This document shows, piece by piece, positions 1 through 10,000 of a DNA stretch of 64,000 nucleotides. A program made the position numbers and the translations under genes. Where the stretch lies: positions 310,001 to 374,000 of the forward strand of contig NW_027255453.1 in NCBI RefSeq assembly GCF_003086295.3, in the 5' to 3' direction. The first letter of the stretch is position 1; each line of letters starts with the position of its first letter. The stretch is from Arachis hypogaea (taxonomy: Eukaryota > Streptophyta > Magnoliopsida > Fabales > Fabaceae). The notes below the pieces were generated by a model, which saw only the letters and a list, made by a program, of their open reading frames with translations, did not search any database and was not told where the DNA came from.

Positions 1-239
1 GCTTCCTTTGATTGAATCAACCATAGATAAATTAATGCAATTTCATGAGGTTTGATGCCATAATTGGTGCATATTAGTATAAAATGATCATCTCATGATT
101 TTGAGCATAGCTTTGATGTGTTTGGTTGATTTATGATAGGTGAAGAAAGCTTGGAAAAGGGTTGAAGTAAGAAGGAATGGCTAGAAGCTAAGAGAAGACA
201 ATGAAACAAGTGAAATTGAACCAGGAAGAATGAAGTTGG

Positions 240-560
240 ACTTGAAGTTAGCCCCCAAACGTTGGCACAAACTTTTGGACGAAAAGTTAGCCTCAACGTT
301 AGCCCCCTAACTTGGAGGCTAACGTTGGAAGTTGAAAATTCCTCCCAGGGTGCCCAACGTTTGCGCCAACGTTAGCCCCCAAACTTGGAGGCTAACGTTG
401 GCATGAAAATTCCTCCCAGGGGCTGCCAACGTTTGCGCCAACGTTAGCCCCCTAACTTGGAGGCTAACGTTGGCATGAGAAGTCTCCTCCAGGGCTAGCC
501 AACGTTTGCGCCAACGTTAGCCCCTAACTTGGAGGCTAACGTTGGCACCAACGTGAGATG
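240..560 (+). repeat. Palindromic minisatellite in LTR U3, ~73-bp period
   Basis: Three clear units start at 354, 426 and 499 (CCAACGTTTGCGCCAACG in each), preceded by a degenerate unit at about 240-345. Each unit holds two mutually complementary halves, CCAACGTTAGCCCC and GGCTAACGTTGG, separated by AACTTGGA-type sequence, so each can fold on itself. The spacer includes CCTCCCAGGG. The same kind of array occupies the equivalent place in the other LTRs of this family. Confidence 0.85.
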
Positions 561-781
561 CAGCAAACCCACTTTGCTGATATGAAAAGTTGGCCTCAAA
601 GTTAGACCCCTAACTTTGAGGCTAACTTTGAATCCAACTTTGCAAAAACTCAAATCCGGTTCAATTGATTCACTTGGGTTCCTCTCCAAACTTCAAGAGC
701 AATCAACCAAGGCCTCTTTCAACCCAAATCCACCAAGAGCAAAGGCCCAACTCAAGGCTTGAAGATCATTTGAAGAAAGTG

Positions 782-790
782 TATAAATAG
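782..790 (+). promoter_or_regulatory. TATA box of element 1 LTR
   Basis: TATAAATAG lies downstream of the palindromic repeats. An equivalent TATAAATA is found in the two related minus-strand LTRs (53631-53638 and 25116-25123), preceded in each by a conserved GAAAGTGTATAAATA-like context. Family-wide conservation at the same LTR position supports a core promoter; transcription would start about 30 bases downstream, in T-rich R sequence. Confidence 0.7.
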
Positions 791-1632
791 GCTAGAATTC
801 AATTTATTCGGGGAGCTTCCCTTTTTAGTTTTTTTGAGAGTTTTCTTCTTAGTTTTGGGGAGCTTGAGTGATCTTTATTTTCTTAGTTTAATTGCTTTCA
901 ATTTCAATTACAATTGTCTTGGATCTTGGTTGGAGAATTGAAGGAATTCTGTTTCAATCTCATCCTTGGATCTCTCTTTTTCTTTACTGCTTAATTGAAT
1001 TTAGTTTCCTGTTAATTGTTCTTCTTCTATTTTCTTTGCAATTTACAATTCTCTTGCTATTGTTCTTGTTGGATCTAGGAAGCATTGAGATCTAGACTTG
1101 GTTTTCTAGTCTCTGGGTCCTGAGATCTCATTCTACCATTTCAAATCTCTGATTCTTGCTTTAATTGTTCATTTTATTTTTCTGTTTGAATCCGATTCAA
1201 TCCAATTCCAATTACTCCTCTGTTTGATGCAATTTAATTCCTCTTTGTTTAATTTTTGCAAATCCAAGTCCAATCCCTTTACATTTCAAGCATTTACATT
1301 TCTTGTCATTTAAGATTCTTGCAATTTACATTTCTTGCTCTTTGAGTTTCTGCCATTTAATTTCTTGTTCTTTAAGATTCGGCAATTTATTTCTTATTCT
1401 CTTTACTTTCAATGCAATTTAAATTCTACAAATCACCAATCAATCAACCAAATCTTGATTCGCTTGACTAAATCAACCACTAAACTAAAATTGCTCAATC
1501 CTTCAATCCCTGTGGGATCGACCTCACTCCGTGAGTTTTTATTACTTGATGCGACCCGGTGCACTTGCCGGTTAGATCGGTGTTGCTTTGGGAGAGATTC
1601 TTGTCTCAACCAAAATATTCCCATCAAGTTTT

Positions 1633-1650
1633 TGGCGCCGTTGCCGGGGA
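1633..1650 (+). other. Primer-binding site, tRNA-Asp type
   Basis: TGGCGCCGTTGCCGGGGA is complementary to the 3' end of plant tRNA-Asp(GTC) including its CCA. It starts six bases after the LTR end. This primer choice is typical of Athila/Tat-lineage Ty3/gypsy elements. The same site is present in element 3 at 57934. Confidence 0.92.
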
Positions 1651-1820
1651 TTGACTAGATTGACAATGATTAAGTGAGGTGGTAATTTAGATCAAGCACT
1701 TTTTCTGTATTTTTGAATAACCCACTAACTGTTTGATTTTTTGCTTAAACTAACTAAAACTTCAATTTAAGCAGTAGATTGAAGTATCATTGGTTTGTGA
1801 ATTCCTCATGATATGCTTGT

Positions 1821-3390
1821 ATGTCAGGTACAAGAAGAAACGCACTAAATTTTTATGAACAAGATGAAAGGATTCTCAGGAGGTTAAGAAGAGCTGAGAG
1901 AGGGAAGAATATTGTTGGAGAAGAGGAATCAGACGAAGAATTTCAAGATATGGAGGAACATTCAACTAATCCACCTGGTGGAGCAGAGAACAACAATGAC
2001 AACCCACCTCAGAGGAGAGTTTTGGCTTCCTATACCTTTGCCAATCCTAGACATTGTGGAAGCAGCATCTTGGCTCCAAATGTCAATGCAAACAATTTTG
2101 AACTTAAGCCACAACTCATCACTTTGGTTCAGAACAATTGCTCTTTTGGTGGAGGATCACTTGAAGACCCACACAACATTTATCCACCTTCTTGAGGATA
2201 TGCAACACTGTCAAAACTAATGGTGTGCCTCCTGACAGTTACAAATTGATGTTATTCCATTCTCTCTTAGGGACAAGGCCACTCAATGGTTGGAATCGTT
2301 TCCAAGAGACAGCATCAATAACTGGGATGATTTGGTAACCAAGTTCCTTGCCAAGTTTTATCCACCACAGAGGGTTATAAGGTTGAAGGCCGAGGTACAA
2401 ACATTCACTCAAATGGAGACTGAACCCATCTATGAGGCATGGGAGAGGTACAAAGCTCTAGTCAGGAAATGTCCTTCTAACATGTTTAATGAATGGGAGA
2501 AGTTGCAAAACTTCTATGAAGGCTTAACACTGAAGTCCCAGGAATCATTGGATCATTCAGCTGGAGGTTCCTTGCAACTCATGAAAACTGCAGAGGAGGC
2601 TCAAGAACTTATTGATATGGTGGCCAACAACCAGTATTTCTTTGCTCATCAAAGAAGCCGACAACCATCACAAAGAAGAGGAGTAATGGAGCTAGAAGGA
2701 GTGGATTCAATCTTGGCTCAAAACAAATTAATGCAGCAGCAAATTCAACAACAATTTGAGCAAATGACCAAGAGGATTGACAGCTTCCAAGTTGCAGCAG
2801 TCAACACTAGCCAACCATCAACCACATGGGGACAAAATGAAGAAGTTCAAGAAGAGCAACAGCAAGAACAAGTTCAGTATATGCATTCTAATTCAAATGA
2901 AGTTTATGGTGATACATACAACCCCTCATGGAAGAATCACCCCAACCTGAGATGGGGAGACACTCACAATCAAAACCAACAACCATGGCAGAGAAACTCA
3001 AACCAAAACAACCAAGACACAATCAAAATTTCAACCAGCAGCAAACAAACCAAAATACATATAGAAAACCTCAAAACAACTACCCAATCTCAACCAGTAC
3101 CAACCCACTAACCAATCCACCAACCAAAATGCTTATCATCCACCAACCACAGTTCATAACCCACCACAAGCACCACCTGAACCCCAAAGACTCACCAACT
3201 TGGAAACCATGATAGAAAAAATGTTGAAACTCCAGGAAATAACAAACAAAAACCATGAGGCTTCCATAAAGAGCTAGAAAGGCAGATCGGGCAAATCTCC
3301 AAGCAAATTTCTGTTGAGAGACCTTCAAGCTCACTGCCTAGTGACACAATCCAAATCCCAAGGAGGAATGCAAGGCAATACAATTAAGGA
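1821..3390 (+). pseudogene. gag: gag (Athila-type capsid), frameshifted
   Basis: The Gag polyprotein would form the retrotransposon particle. The start is the ATG at 1821 (MSGTRRNALNFYEQDERILR), 170 bases after the PBS. The N-terminal piece is open to 2195. The capsid core (retrotransposon Gag domain, with WDDLVTKFLAKFYPP and YEAWERYKALVRKCP) is open from 2290 to 3111 in another frame. The C-terminal part is Gln/Asn-rich with a coiled-coil-like stretch (LMQQQIQQQFEQMTKR), and I see no CCHC zinc knuckle. Homology passes through at least five frame changes: near 2175, near 2260, near 3020, in about 3090-3120, and near 3275, where an early TAG follows. Most look like loss of one base from a short homopolymer. 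Either the gene is a pseudogene or the consensus is noisy. The core is clearly gag; the exact 3' end is uncertain. Confidence 0.85.
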
Positions 3391-3404
3391 GTGGGAGAAT
3401 ACTG

Positions 3405-4466
3405 ATGAGCAACAATGACACTACAAAGAAGCAAAAAGAGAGCATCAAAGAACCAACAGAGGATGAGAAGCAAACAAAAGCAGATCAAGCTAAGGAGCAA
3501 GTGGTGGTGCCAACCAAAAGCACTGAGAAACTCAAAGAGAAGGACAATCAGCCACAAAGCTCAAGGGAAATGACTCAGGAACAGCAGCAAATAGGAAAAA
3601 GCATCACACCTCCACTGCCATATCCCCAGAGATTCAACAAGGAGGTTAAGGATCAACATTTCCACAAATTCCTTAAGACCTTCAAGAAGCTGGAAATCAA
3701 CATCCCTCTAGCTGAAGCACTTGAGCAAATGCCTTTGTATGCCAAGTTCTTGAAGGACCTTATCAATAAGAAAAGAAGTTGGGATGAGAAGGAAATCGTA
3801 TCACTCACTGAGGAATGCAGAGTCTTGATTCAAAAAGGGCTGCCTCCCAAGCTTGAGGACCCAGGAATTTTCTTGTTACCTTGCACCATTGGGGAAATGA
3901 CCGTCACTAAAGCAATGTGCGATCTCGGAGCAAGTATTAATTTGATACCGTCCTCCCTGGTGAAAAAGCTGCATAAGGAAGTCAAACCAGTACAAATGTC
4001 GCTGGAGCTGGTAGATAAGTCAATGGTGCACCCTAGGGGTGTAGTTGAAAATCTGTTGGTCAAGGTAGACAGCTTTATATATCCTGCTGACTTTGTGATT
4101 CTAGAGTCAGAGGAGGATGATGGTGACTCTGTTATACTAGGAAGGCCATTCTTGGCCACTGCTAGAGCCATCATAGACATAGAGAAAGGGGAGTTAACTC
4201 TCAGGATGCATGATCAGAGTGTCATTCTGAAGGTTCTACCAGAGGCACAGTTTAGTGAAAAGAAGAAAGACTATATGGAAATTGATAAGGGAGGATCACA
4301 GCTGAAGGAAGGAAATGACAAGGAAAGTCACAACAACACCCCAAGGACAAGGATTGTGCAAATTAATAAAGAAGCTCAAGAAGATATTGGAATATTAGCC
4401 ACTGAGAAGAGAGGTCCCAAGAGAAGGCCATGGCCAGAAAAGGAAGATCAACAAAAGGAAAGATGA
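3405..4466 (+). CDS. Retropepsin-type aspartic protease ORF (Athila PR)
   Basis: This ORF encodes the aspartic protease that would process the Gag polyprotein. The frame is open upstream of the ATG at 3405 and includes the LRSG motif common at the Athila gag/protease junction (about 3384-3395), so the ATG may not be the true start. Residues 1-60 are Lys/Glu/Gln-rich and disordered-looking. Residues about 65-150 carry the conserved PYPQRF...EALEQMPLYAKFL segment. The protease fold spans about 150-270: catalytic Asp at residue 173 in C-D-L-G-A-S and the C-terminal ILGRPFLATA at 244-253. The usual DTG/DSG triad is D-L-G, which is normal for Athila and not evidence of inactivation. The frame ends at 4466, and homology continues in another frame (next entry). 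No reverse transcriptase, RNase H or integrase core follows. Confidence 0.88.
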   Translation: MSNNDTTKKQKESIKEPTEDEKQTKADQAKEQVVVPTKSTEKLKEKDNQPQSSREMTQEQQQIGKSITPPLPYPQRFNKEVKDQHFHKFLKTFKKLEINIPLAEALEQMPLYAKFLKDLINKKRSWDEKEIVSLTEECRVLIQKGLPPKLEDPGIFLLPCTIGEMTVTKAMCDLGASINLIPSSLVKKLHKEVKPVQMSLELVDKSMVHPRGVVENLLVKVDSFIYPADFVILESEEDDGDSVILGRPFLATARAIIDIEKGELTLRMHDQSVILKVLPEAQFSEKKKDYMEIDKGGSQLKEGNDKESHNNTPRTRIVQINKEAQEDIGILATEKRGPKRRPWPEKEDQQKER

Positions 4467-4708
4467 AACACAGAAACAAAACAAAAAGGGGTTGGAAGAA
4501 CAGGAGGATACCAACAGAGGGGCTGTCCAAAGGTGACAAAGTGCAACTGATATATCAACAGTTGGGTGCAAACCAACAAACTGAGGACTACTACATTGTC
4601 AGCAACATACTCTCATTAGAGCACGCATAGATTGAACACCAGAAAACAAAGAAGAGGATCACAGTCAGGGGAGACAAATTGAGGCCCTACAAGCACCAAC
4701 CACCATAA
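4430..4708 (+). pseudogene. C-terminal tail module (GDKVQL...KLRPYK) after protease
   Basis: A short conserved tail is encoded after the protease ORF. It overlaps the protease reading frame by 37 bases and is shifted relative to it, so a frameshift separates the two. Key motifs are RGWKNRRIPTEGLSKGDKVQ, then SNILSLEHA, an in-frame TAG at 4628-4630, and 25 more codons (GDKLRPYKHQPP) to the TAA at 4706-4708. The minus-strand copy in element 2 (56124-56379) encodes the same module without the internal stop, so the module is under shared descent and the TAG is a local lesion. The GDKV and KLR motifs resemble the extreme C-terminus of Athila integrase regions, but I cannot assign a domain. The missing pol core would lie between protease and this tail. 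Confidence 0.65.
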
Positions 4709-4736
4709 AAGAGAGCCTCAATGTCAAGCTAATGAC

Positions 4737-4769
4737 AATAAAAGAGCGCTCCATGGGAGGCAACCCATG
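4737..4769 (+). promoter_or_regulatory. Conserved AATAAA + 6-bp hairpin module (element 1)
   Basis: AATAAA (4737-4742), AGCGCT (4745-4750), then stem CATGGG (4752-4757), loop AGGCAA and stem CCCATG (4764-4769). The stem starts 43 nt after the TAA at 4706-4708. Two other elements in the window have the same module with different but still complementary stems (56063-56080 and 60054-60071). Function is unknown; see findings. Confidence 0.7.
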
Positions 4770-5908
4770 ATTTAAGATTCATGTCATTTTAAATTCAATA
4801 AGTTATGATCATTTGAGCATGAACCCTCTTCCCTTTTCATGAACATGTCCACTGACTACATGCATTGCTTTTGAAACATATGCTAAGAATTTTGACGTGT
4901 GGTGTGCCTTCAAGCATACTAAACCAATGTTACAAATAATCTTGTTTTACATGCTTAAAGTGCCTTGATAAAGCATGTAGCCAAACACTAAGTTTGGTGT
5001 TCACATAACTTCATGAAAATTAGGAATTCATGCATCAATAATCATACAAATTGTTTTTCTTCCAAAACCTCTTAAATAGAAAATTCTTACTCGATAATGA
5101 AGGAATTAATTGTGGTGTACCCTCTAACAAGAAACAAGTTTGGTGTCCATCAAACTTTGATGCACCAATTTAAGAGACACAATTGATCCTTCATGAAAAA
5201 AAAAGAGAGAAAAAGAAAGTGTAACAAAAACAATTCTTATGAACATTTGACATGTGAATTACACTAATTGGAGGAAGAAACTTATTTTCTTTGAACATGA
5301 CCAAACATTAAGTTTGGTGTCCTCCTAAGAGAGTGTCACGGCTCAATTGTTGTAAGAATTGATGGTTCACAATTTTTTTTTAAAAAAAAAAGGACAATAT
5401 TTGCTACGGTTGGATAAGACTAATGCATGTTGTATTGTTGTGATGACTAGGAGGTCAAAGAATCTTCAATGAAAAGGACAAGACAAAGGAAAGTACAGCA
5501 TGAAGACAAAATTTCTTCACATGCTTCAAAAAAGGAATCTGCCATTCCTCAGAGATAGTCACGGCAAAGGCAAGGGAAGGAGCAAATTTTGTCTTCATTC
5601 ATCCTTACATGCATACCTTTGATTCCCATGAGTCCAATTTCATCCTAGCCCTTCATTGCTCATTTAAAAAGCTCACCACCTTTAAGCCATGCACATAACC
5701 GAATCCTTGTAACCTTGAAACCTCAATCCTTTCATCCTTCATCATAAGCTCGGTACAACACTTCCTTCCAACAATCTAAACCTCCCTTCATCAATTCTTG
5801 TCCCCAACCAATTCGGTCTCACCTCTTTTTGGTTCCAAACTCACTTCAAACTCTCCAACACCCTTCACAACCTCTCTAGCCGCACAAAACTCCACCAACT
5901 AAGTGATC
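4770..5908 (+). mobile_element. Non-coding spacer between protease tail and env-like ORF
   Basis: About 1.1 kb with no credible ORF. It contains three copies of an AAGTTTGGTGT motif (about 4988, 5128 and 5308), each in a context of short inverted repeats such as ACACTAAGTTTGGTGT. The motif recurs in element 2 between its hairpin and 3' LTR (55747, 55934, 55983, 54579, reverse complement). The last part (about 5640-5908) is C- and A-rich, leader-like sequence before the env-like ORF. An A/T homopolymer pair sits near 5370-5390. Confidence 0.7.
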
Positions 5909-6943
5909 ATGGCCTCCTCCTCAAGAACCAAACGAAGAAAAGGAAAAGAACCTATGGTGGAGGAGAGCACTCCTGAATATGACCGATGGAGATTCAAGTC
6001 TTCATACCATCAATTTCAAATGGAGTGGATGAACGACAAGAAGATCTATCCAGAAGTTCCATTCTTATTTCCGGATGATGGATGTCAAGAAATGAAGAAC
6101 AAAATTCAAAAGAGGAGGTGGGAGGAGCTTGCATCACCAGATACCCGAATCAATGCCAATATTGTAAGAGAGTTTTATGCCAACGTCCCAAGACTTGACA
6201 TGCGTGAGCCACCAACATACAAGAGTTATGTGCGGGGAGTGGAAGTAGATTTTAGCTCGAATGCAATCAAGAAAGTCTTGGGGCTAAAGTCAGTCCGCTT
6301 TAATGAACCAGGATACCAACAAAGGCTGAATGAGGATCAGGATTATGATGAGATTGCTAGAGATATTTGTTTAGAGAACTCCGAATGGGAAGGAGATGGC
6401 AAGAACAGATATAAGTTTTTGAAGAGATGTAACCTCACCCCAGAAGCAAAAGGATGGTATGAGTTGATGAAAAGATCAATTCTGGGCACAGTTAACACTT
6501 CATAAGTTAACAGGGAGAAAGTTGTGATGTTACATTGCATCATTGTGGGAGGAGAGATCAAAGTTCATGAAATCCTTGCAAAAGATATCCAACGGATTGC
6601 TGAGAAGAATTCGGCCGGGTCTTGGTTGTACTACCCAAGTACCATTTGGAGGTTGTGTGTGAAAGCCAAAGTACCAATGGAAGATGAGAATCCAAAGTGG
6701 ATAAGCCAAGGCCTGCCCATAACCATTGAAAGAATGACAATGACTCCCGAAGCACATCATGGCCGAAGACCACATGGAAGAAGGCAAAGAGAAGAACCAA
6801 TGGAAGAAGATGAGCTACAACCAGAAGAAGAGCCACAAGAGGAGGAGGAACAGCCGCACTTTTTCCCACAAGGCAATATGGACATGACTCAAATGCAAGA
6901 AGCAATTGGAAGATTGTCACACCAATACACAAGAATTCAAGAA
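5909..6943 (+). pseudogene. env-like ORF ('putative plant transposon protein' domain), one nonsense codon, 3' end lost
   Basis: This is the post-pol ORF typical of Athila elements, often called env-like; its biochemical role is not established. The start is ATG at 5909 (MASSSRTKRRKGKEPMVEES). The recognisable domain spans about residues 20-240: EWMNDKKIYPEVPFLFPDD, NANIVREFYANVP, YVRGVEVDFSSNAIKKVLGL and LTPEAKGWYELMK, then after the stop ENPKWISQGLPITIERM and an acidic Glu/Gln/Pro-rich tail with a coiled-coil start (MQEAIGRLSHQYTRIQER). An in-frame TAA at 6503-6505 splits it, and reading resumes in the same frame. The coding sequence ends abruptly at about 6943, where it runs into satellite DNA through a shared TTCAAGAA. 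No signal peptide or clear membrane segment is visible. Family assignment is from motif recognition. Confidence 0.8.
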
Positions 6944-6994
6944 AGGATTTTTTTATTTTTTATCATCATCCGGATAATGCTATTTTTTCAATAA

Positions 6995-7080
<86 letters not shown>

Positions 7081-10000
7081 CTATTTTTTCATAAATACAG
7101 AATAAATTAATTTTAAAAATTTAAACTTTTTAAATTTTTGTTTATTGGATATTTTCTAAAATCTTTATTTTTCGACTTTTTGATAAAAAGATTATTTTTT
7201 TAGTTTCAAAATTTAAAAATAAAAAGTTTTCATCTTTTTTTTGTCTTCCTAATATTACTGGACTTTATTTTATTTTTTAATTTTCAATAAAAAATTTTAA
7301 TGTTTAAATTTAAAACTTCATAAAAATAAAAAATTTTGTCTTTTCAAATCCTAAATTTTTTTTCAAGAACATTTTTTTTATTTTTTTATCACCGGATAAT
7401 GCTATTTTTTCATAAATACAGAATAAATTAATTTTAAAAATTTAAACTTTTTAAATTTTTGTTTATTGGATATTTTCTAAAATCTTTATTTTTCGACTTT
7501 TTGATAAAAAGATTATTTTTTTAGTTTCAAAATTTAAAAATAAAAAGTTTTCATCTTTTTTTTGTCTTCCTAATATTACTGGACTTTATTTTATTTTTTA
7601 ATTTTCAATAAAAAATTTTAATGTTTAATTTAAAACTTCATAAAAATAAAAAATTTTGTCTTTTCAAATCCTAAATTTTTTTTCAAGAACATTTTTTTAT
7701 TTTTTATCACCGGATAATGCTATTTTTTCATAAATACAGAATAAATTAATTTTAAAAATTTAAACTTTTTAAATTTTTGTTTATTGGATATTTTCTAAAA
7801 TCTTTATTTTTCGACTTTTTGATAAAAAGATTATTTTTTTAGTTTCAAAATTTAAAAATAAAAAGTTTTCATCTTTTTTTTGTCTTCCTAATATTACTGG
7901 ACTTTATTTTATTTTTTAATTTTCAATAAAAAATTTTAATGTTTAAATTTAAAACTTCATAAAAATAAAAAATTTTGTCTTTTCAAATCCTAAATTTTTT
8001 TCAAGAACATTTTTTTTATTTTTTTATCACCGGATAATGCTATTTTTTCATAAATACAGAATAAATTAATTTTAAAAATTTAAACTTTTTAAATTTTTGT
8101 TTATTGGATATTTTCTAAAATCTTTATTTTTCGACTTTTTGATAAAAAGATTATTTTTTTAGTTTCAAAATTTAAAAATAAAAAGTTTTCATCTTTTTTT
8201 TGTCTTCCTAATATTACTGGACTTTATTTTATTTTTTAATTTTCAATAAAAAATTTTAATGTTTAAATTTAAAACTTCATAAAAATAAAAAATTTTGTCT
8301 TTTCAAATCCTAAATTTTTTTTCAAGAACATTTTTTTATTTTTTTATCACCGGATAATGCTATTTTTTCATAAATACAGAATAAATTAATTTTAAAAATT
8401 TAAACTTTTTAAATTTTTGTTTATTGGATATTTTCTAAAATCTTTATTTTTCGACTTTTTGATAAAAAGATTATTTTTTTAGTTTCAAAATTTAAAAATA
8501 AAAAGTTTTCATCTTTTTTTTGTCTTCCTAATATTACTGGACTTTATTTTATTTTTTAATTTTCAATAAAAAATTTTAATGTTTAAATTTAAAACTTCAT
8601 AAAAATAAAAAATTTTGTCTTTTCAAATCCTAAATTTTTTTTCAAGAACATTTTTTTTATTTTTTTATCACCGGATAATGCTATTTTTTCATAAATACAG
8701 AATAAATTAATTTTAAAAATTTAAACTTTTTAAATTTTTGTTTATTGGATATTTTCTAAAATCTTTATTTTTCGACTTTTTGATAAAAAGATTATTTTTT
8801 AGTTTCAAAATTTAAAAATAAAAAGTTTTCATCTTTTTTTTGTCTTCCTAATATTACTGGACTTTATTTTATTTTTTAATTTTCAATAAAAAATTTTAAT
8901 GTTTAAATTTAAAACTTCATAAAAATAAAAAATTTTGTCTTTTCAAATCCTAAATTTTTTTTCAAGAACATTTTTTTTATTTTTTATCACCGGATAATGC
9001 TATTTTTTCATAAATACAGAATAAATTAATTTTAAAAATTTAAACTTTTTAAATTTTTGTTTATTGGATATTTTCTAAAATCTTTATTTTTCGACTTTTT
9101 GATAAAAAGATTATTTTTTTAGTTTCAAAATTTAAAAATAAAAAGTTTTCATCTTTTTTTTGTCTTCCTAATATTACTGGACTTTATTTTATTTTTTAAT
9201 TTTCAATAAAAAATTTTAATGTTTAAATTTAAAACTTCATAAAAATAAAAAATTTTGTCTTTTCAAATCCTAAATTTTTTTTCAAGAACATTTTTTTTAT
9301 TTTTTTATCACCGGATAATGCTATTTTTTCATAAATACAGAATAAATTAATTTTAAAAATTTAAACTTTTTAAATTTTTGTTTATTGGATATTTTCTAAA
9401 ATCTTTATTTTTCGACTTTTTGATAAAAAGATTATTTTTTTAGTTTCAAAATTTAAAAATAAAAAGTTTTCATCTTTTTTTTGTCTTCCTAATATTACTG
9501 GACTTTATTTTATTTTTTAATTTTCAATAAAAAATTTTAATGTTTAAATTTAAAACTTCATAAAAATAAAAAATTTTGTCTTTTCAAATCCTAAATTTTT
9601 TTTCAAGAACATTTTTTTTATTTTTTATCACCGGATAATGCTATTTTTTCATAAATACAGAATAAATTAATTTTAAAAATTTAAACTTTTTAAATTTTTG
9701 TTTATTGGATATTTTCTAAAATCTTTATTTTTCGACTTTTTGATAAAAAGATTATTTTTTTAGTTTCAAAATTTAAAAATAAAAAGTTTTCATCTTTTTT
9801 TTGTCTTCCTAATATTACTGGACTTTATTTTATTTTTTAATTTTCAATAAAAAATTTTAATGTTTAAATTTAAAACTTCATAAAAATAAAAAATTTTGTC
9901 TTTTCAAATCCTAAATTTTTTTTCAAGAACATTTTTTTTATTTTTTTATCACCGGATAATGCTATTTTTTCATAAATACAGAATAAATTAATTTTAAAAA

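Larger units (their letters stand above)
1..1626 (+). mobile_element. 5' LTR of Athila-type retrotransposon (element 1), 5' end outside window
   Basis: This is the long terminal repeat of element 1. Its 3' end is placed at CCCATCA (1620-1626), six bases before the primer-binding site. Comparison with LTR starts later in the window (63336, and 54572 on the minus strand) indicates that only about the first 110 bases are missing to the left. It contains a palindromic minisatellite at about 240-560, a TATA box near 782, and a long T-rich segment (about 880-1490) of R/U5 character with the conserved block around 1500-1575 (GGGATCGACC, GATGCGACCCGGTGCACTTG). The same block is seen in reverse complement at 21320-21400 and 52800-52870, which ties the three LTRs to one family. 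There is no host coding sequence in it; the short ORFs are incidental. Confidence 0.9.

Noticed and set aside
3921..3935. Protease inactivation because the active site reads D-L-G rather than D-T/S-G
   Set aside because: D-L-G-A-S is the usual form in Athila-type proteases, so it is not a lesion.
1..6943. Assignment of element 1 to a named peanut family such as FIDEL or its non-autonomous partner
   Set aside because: The general type fits, but I cannot verify a named family without a sequence comparison.
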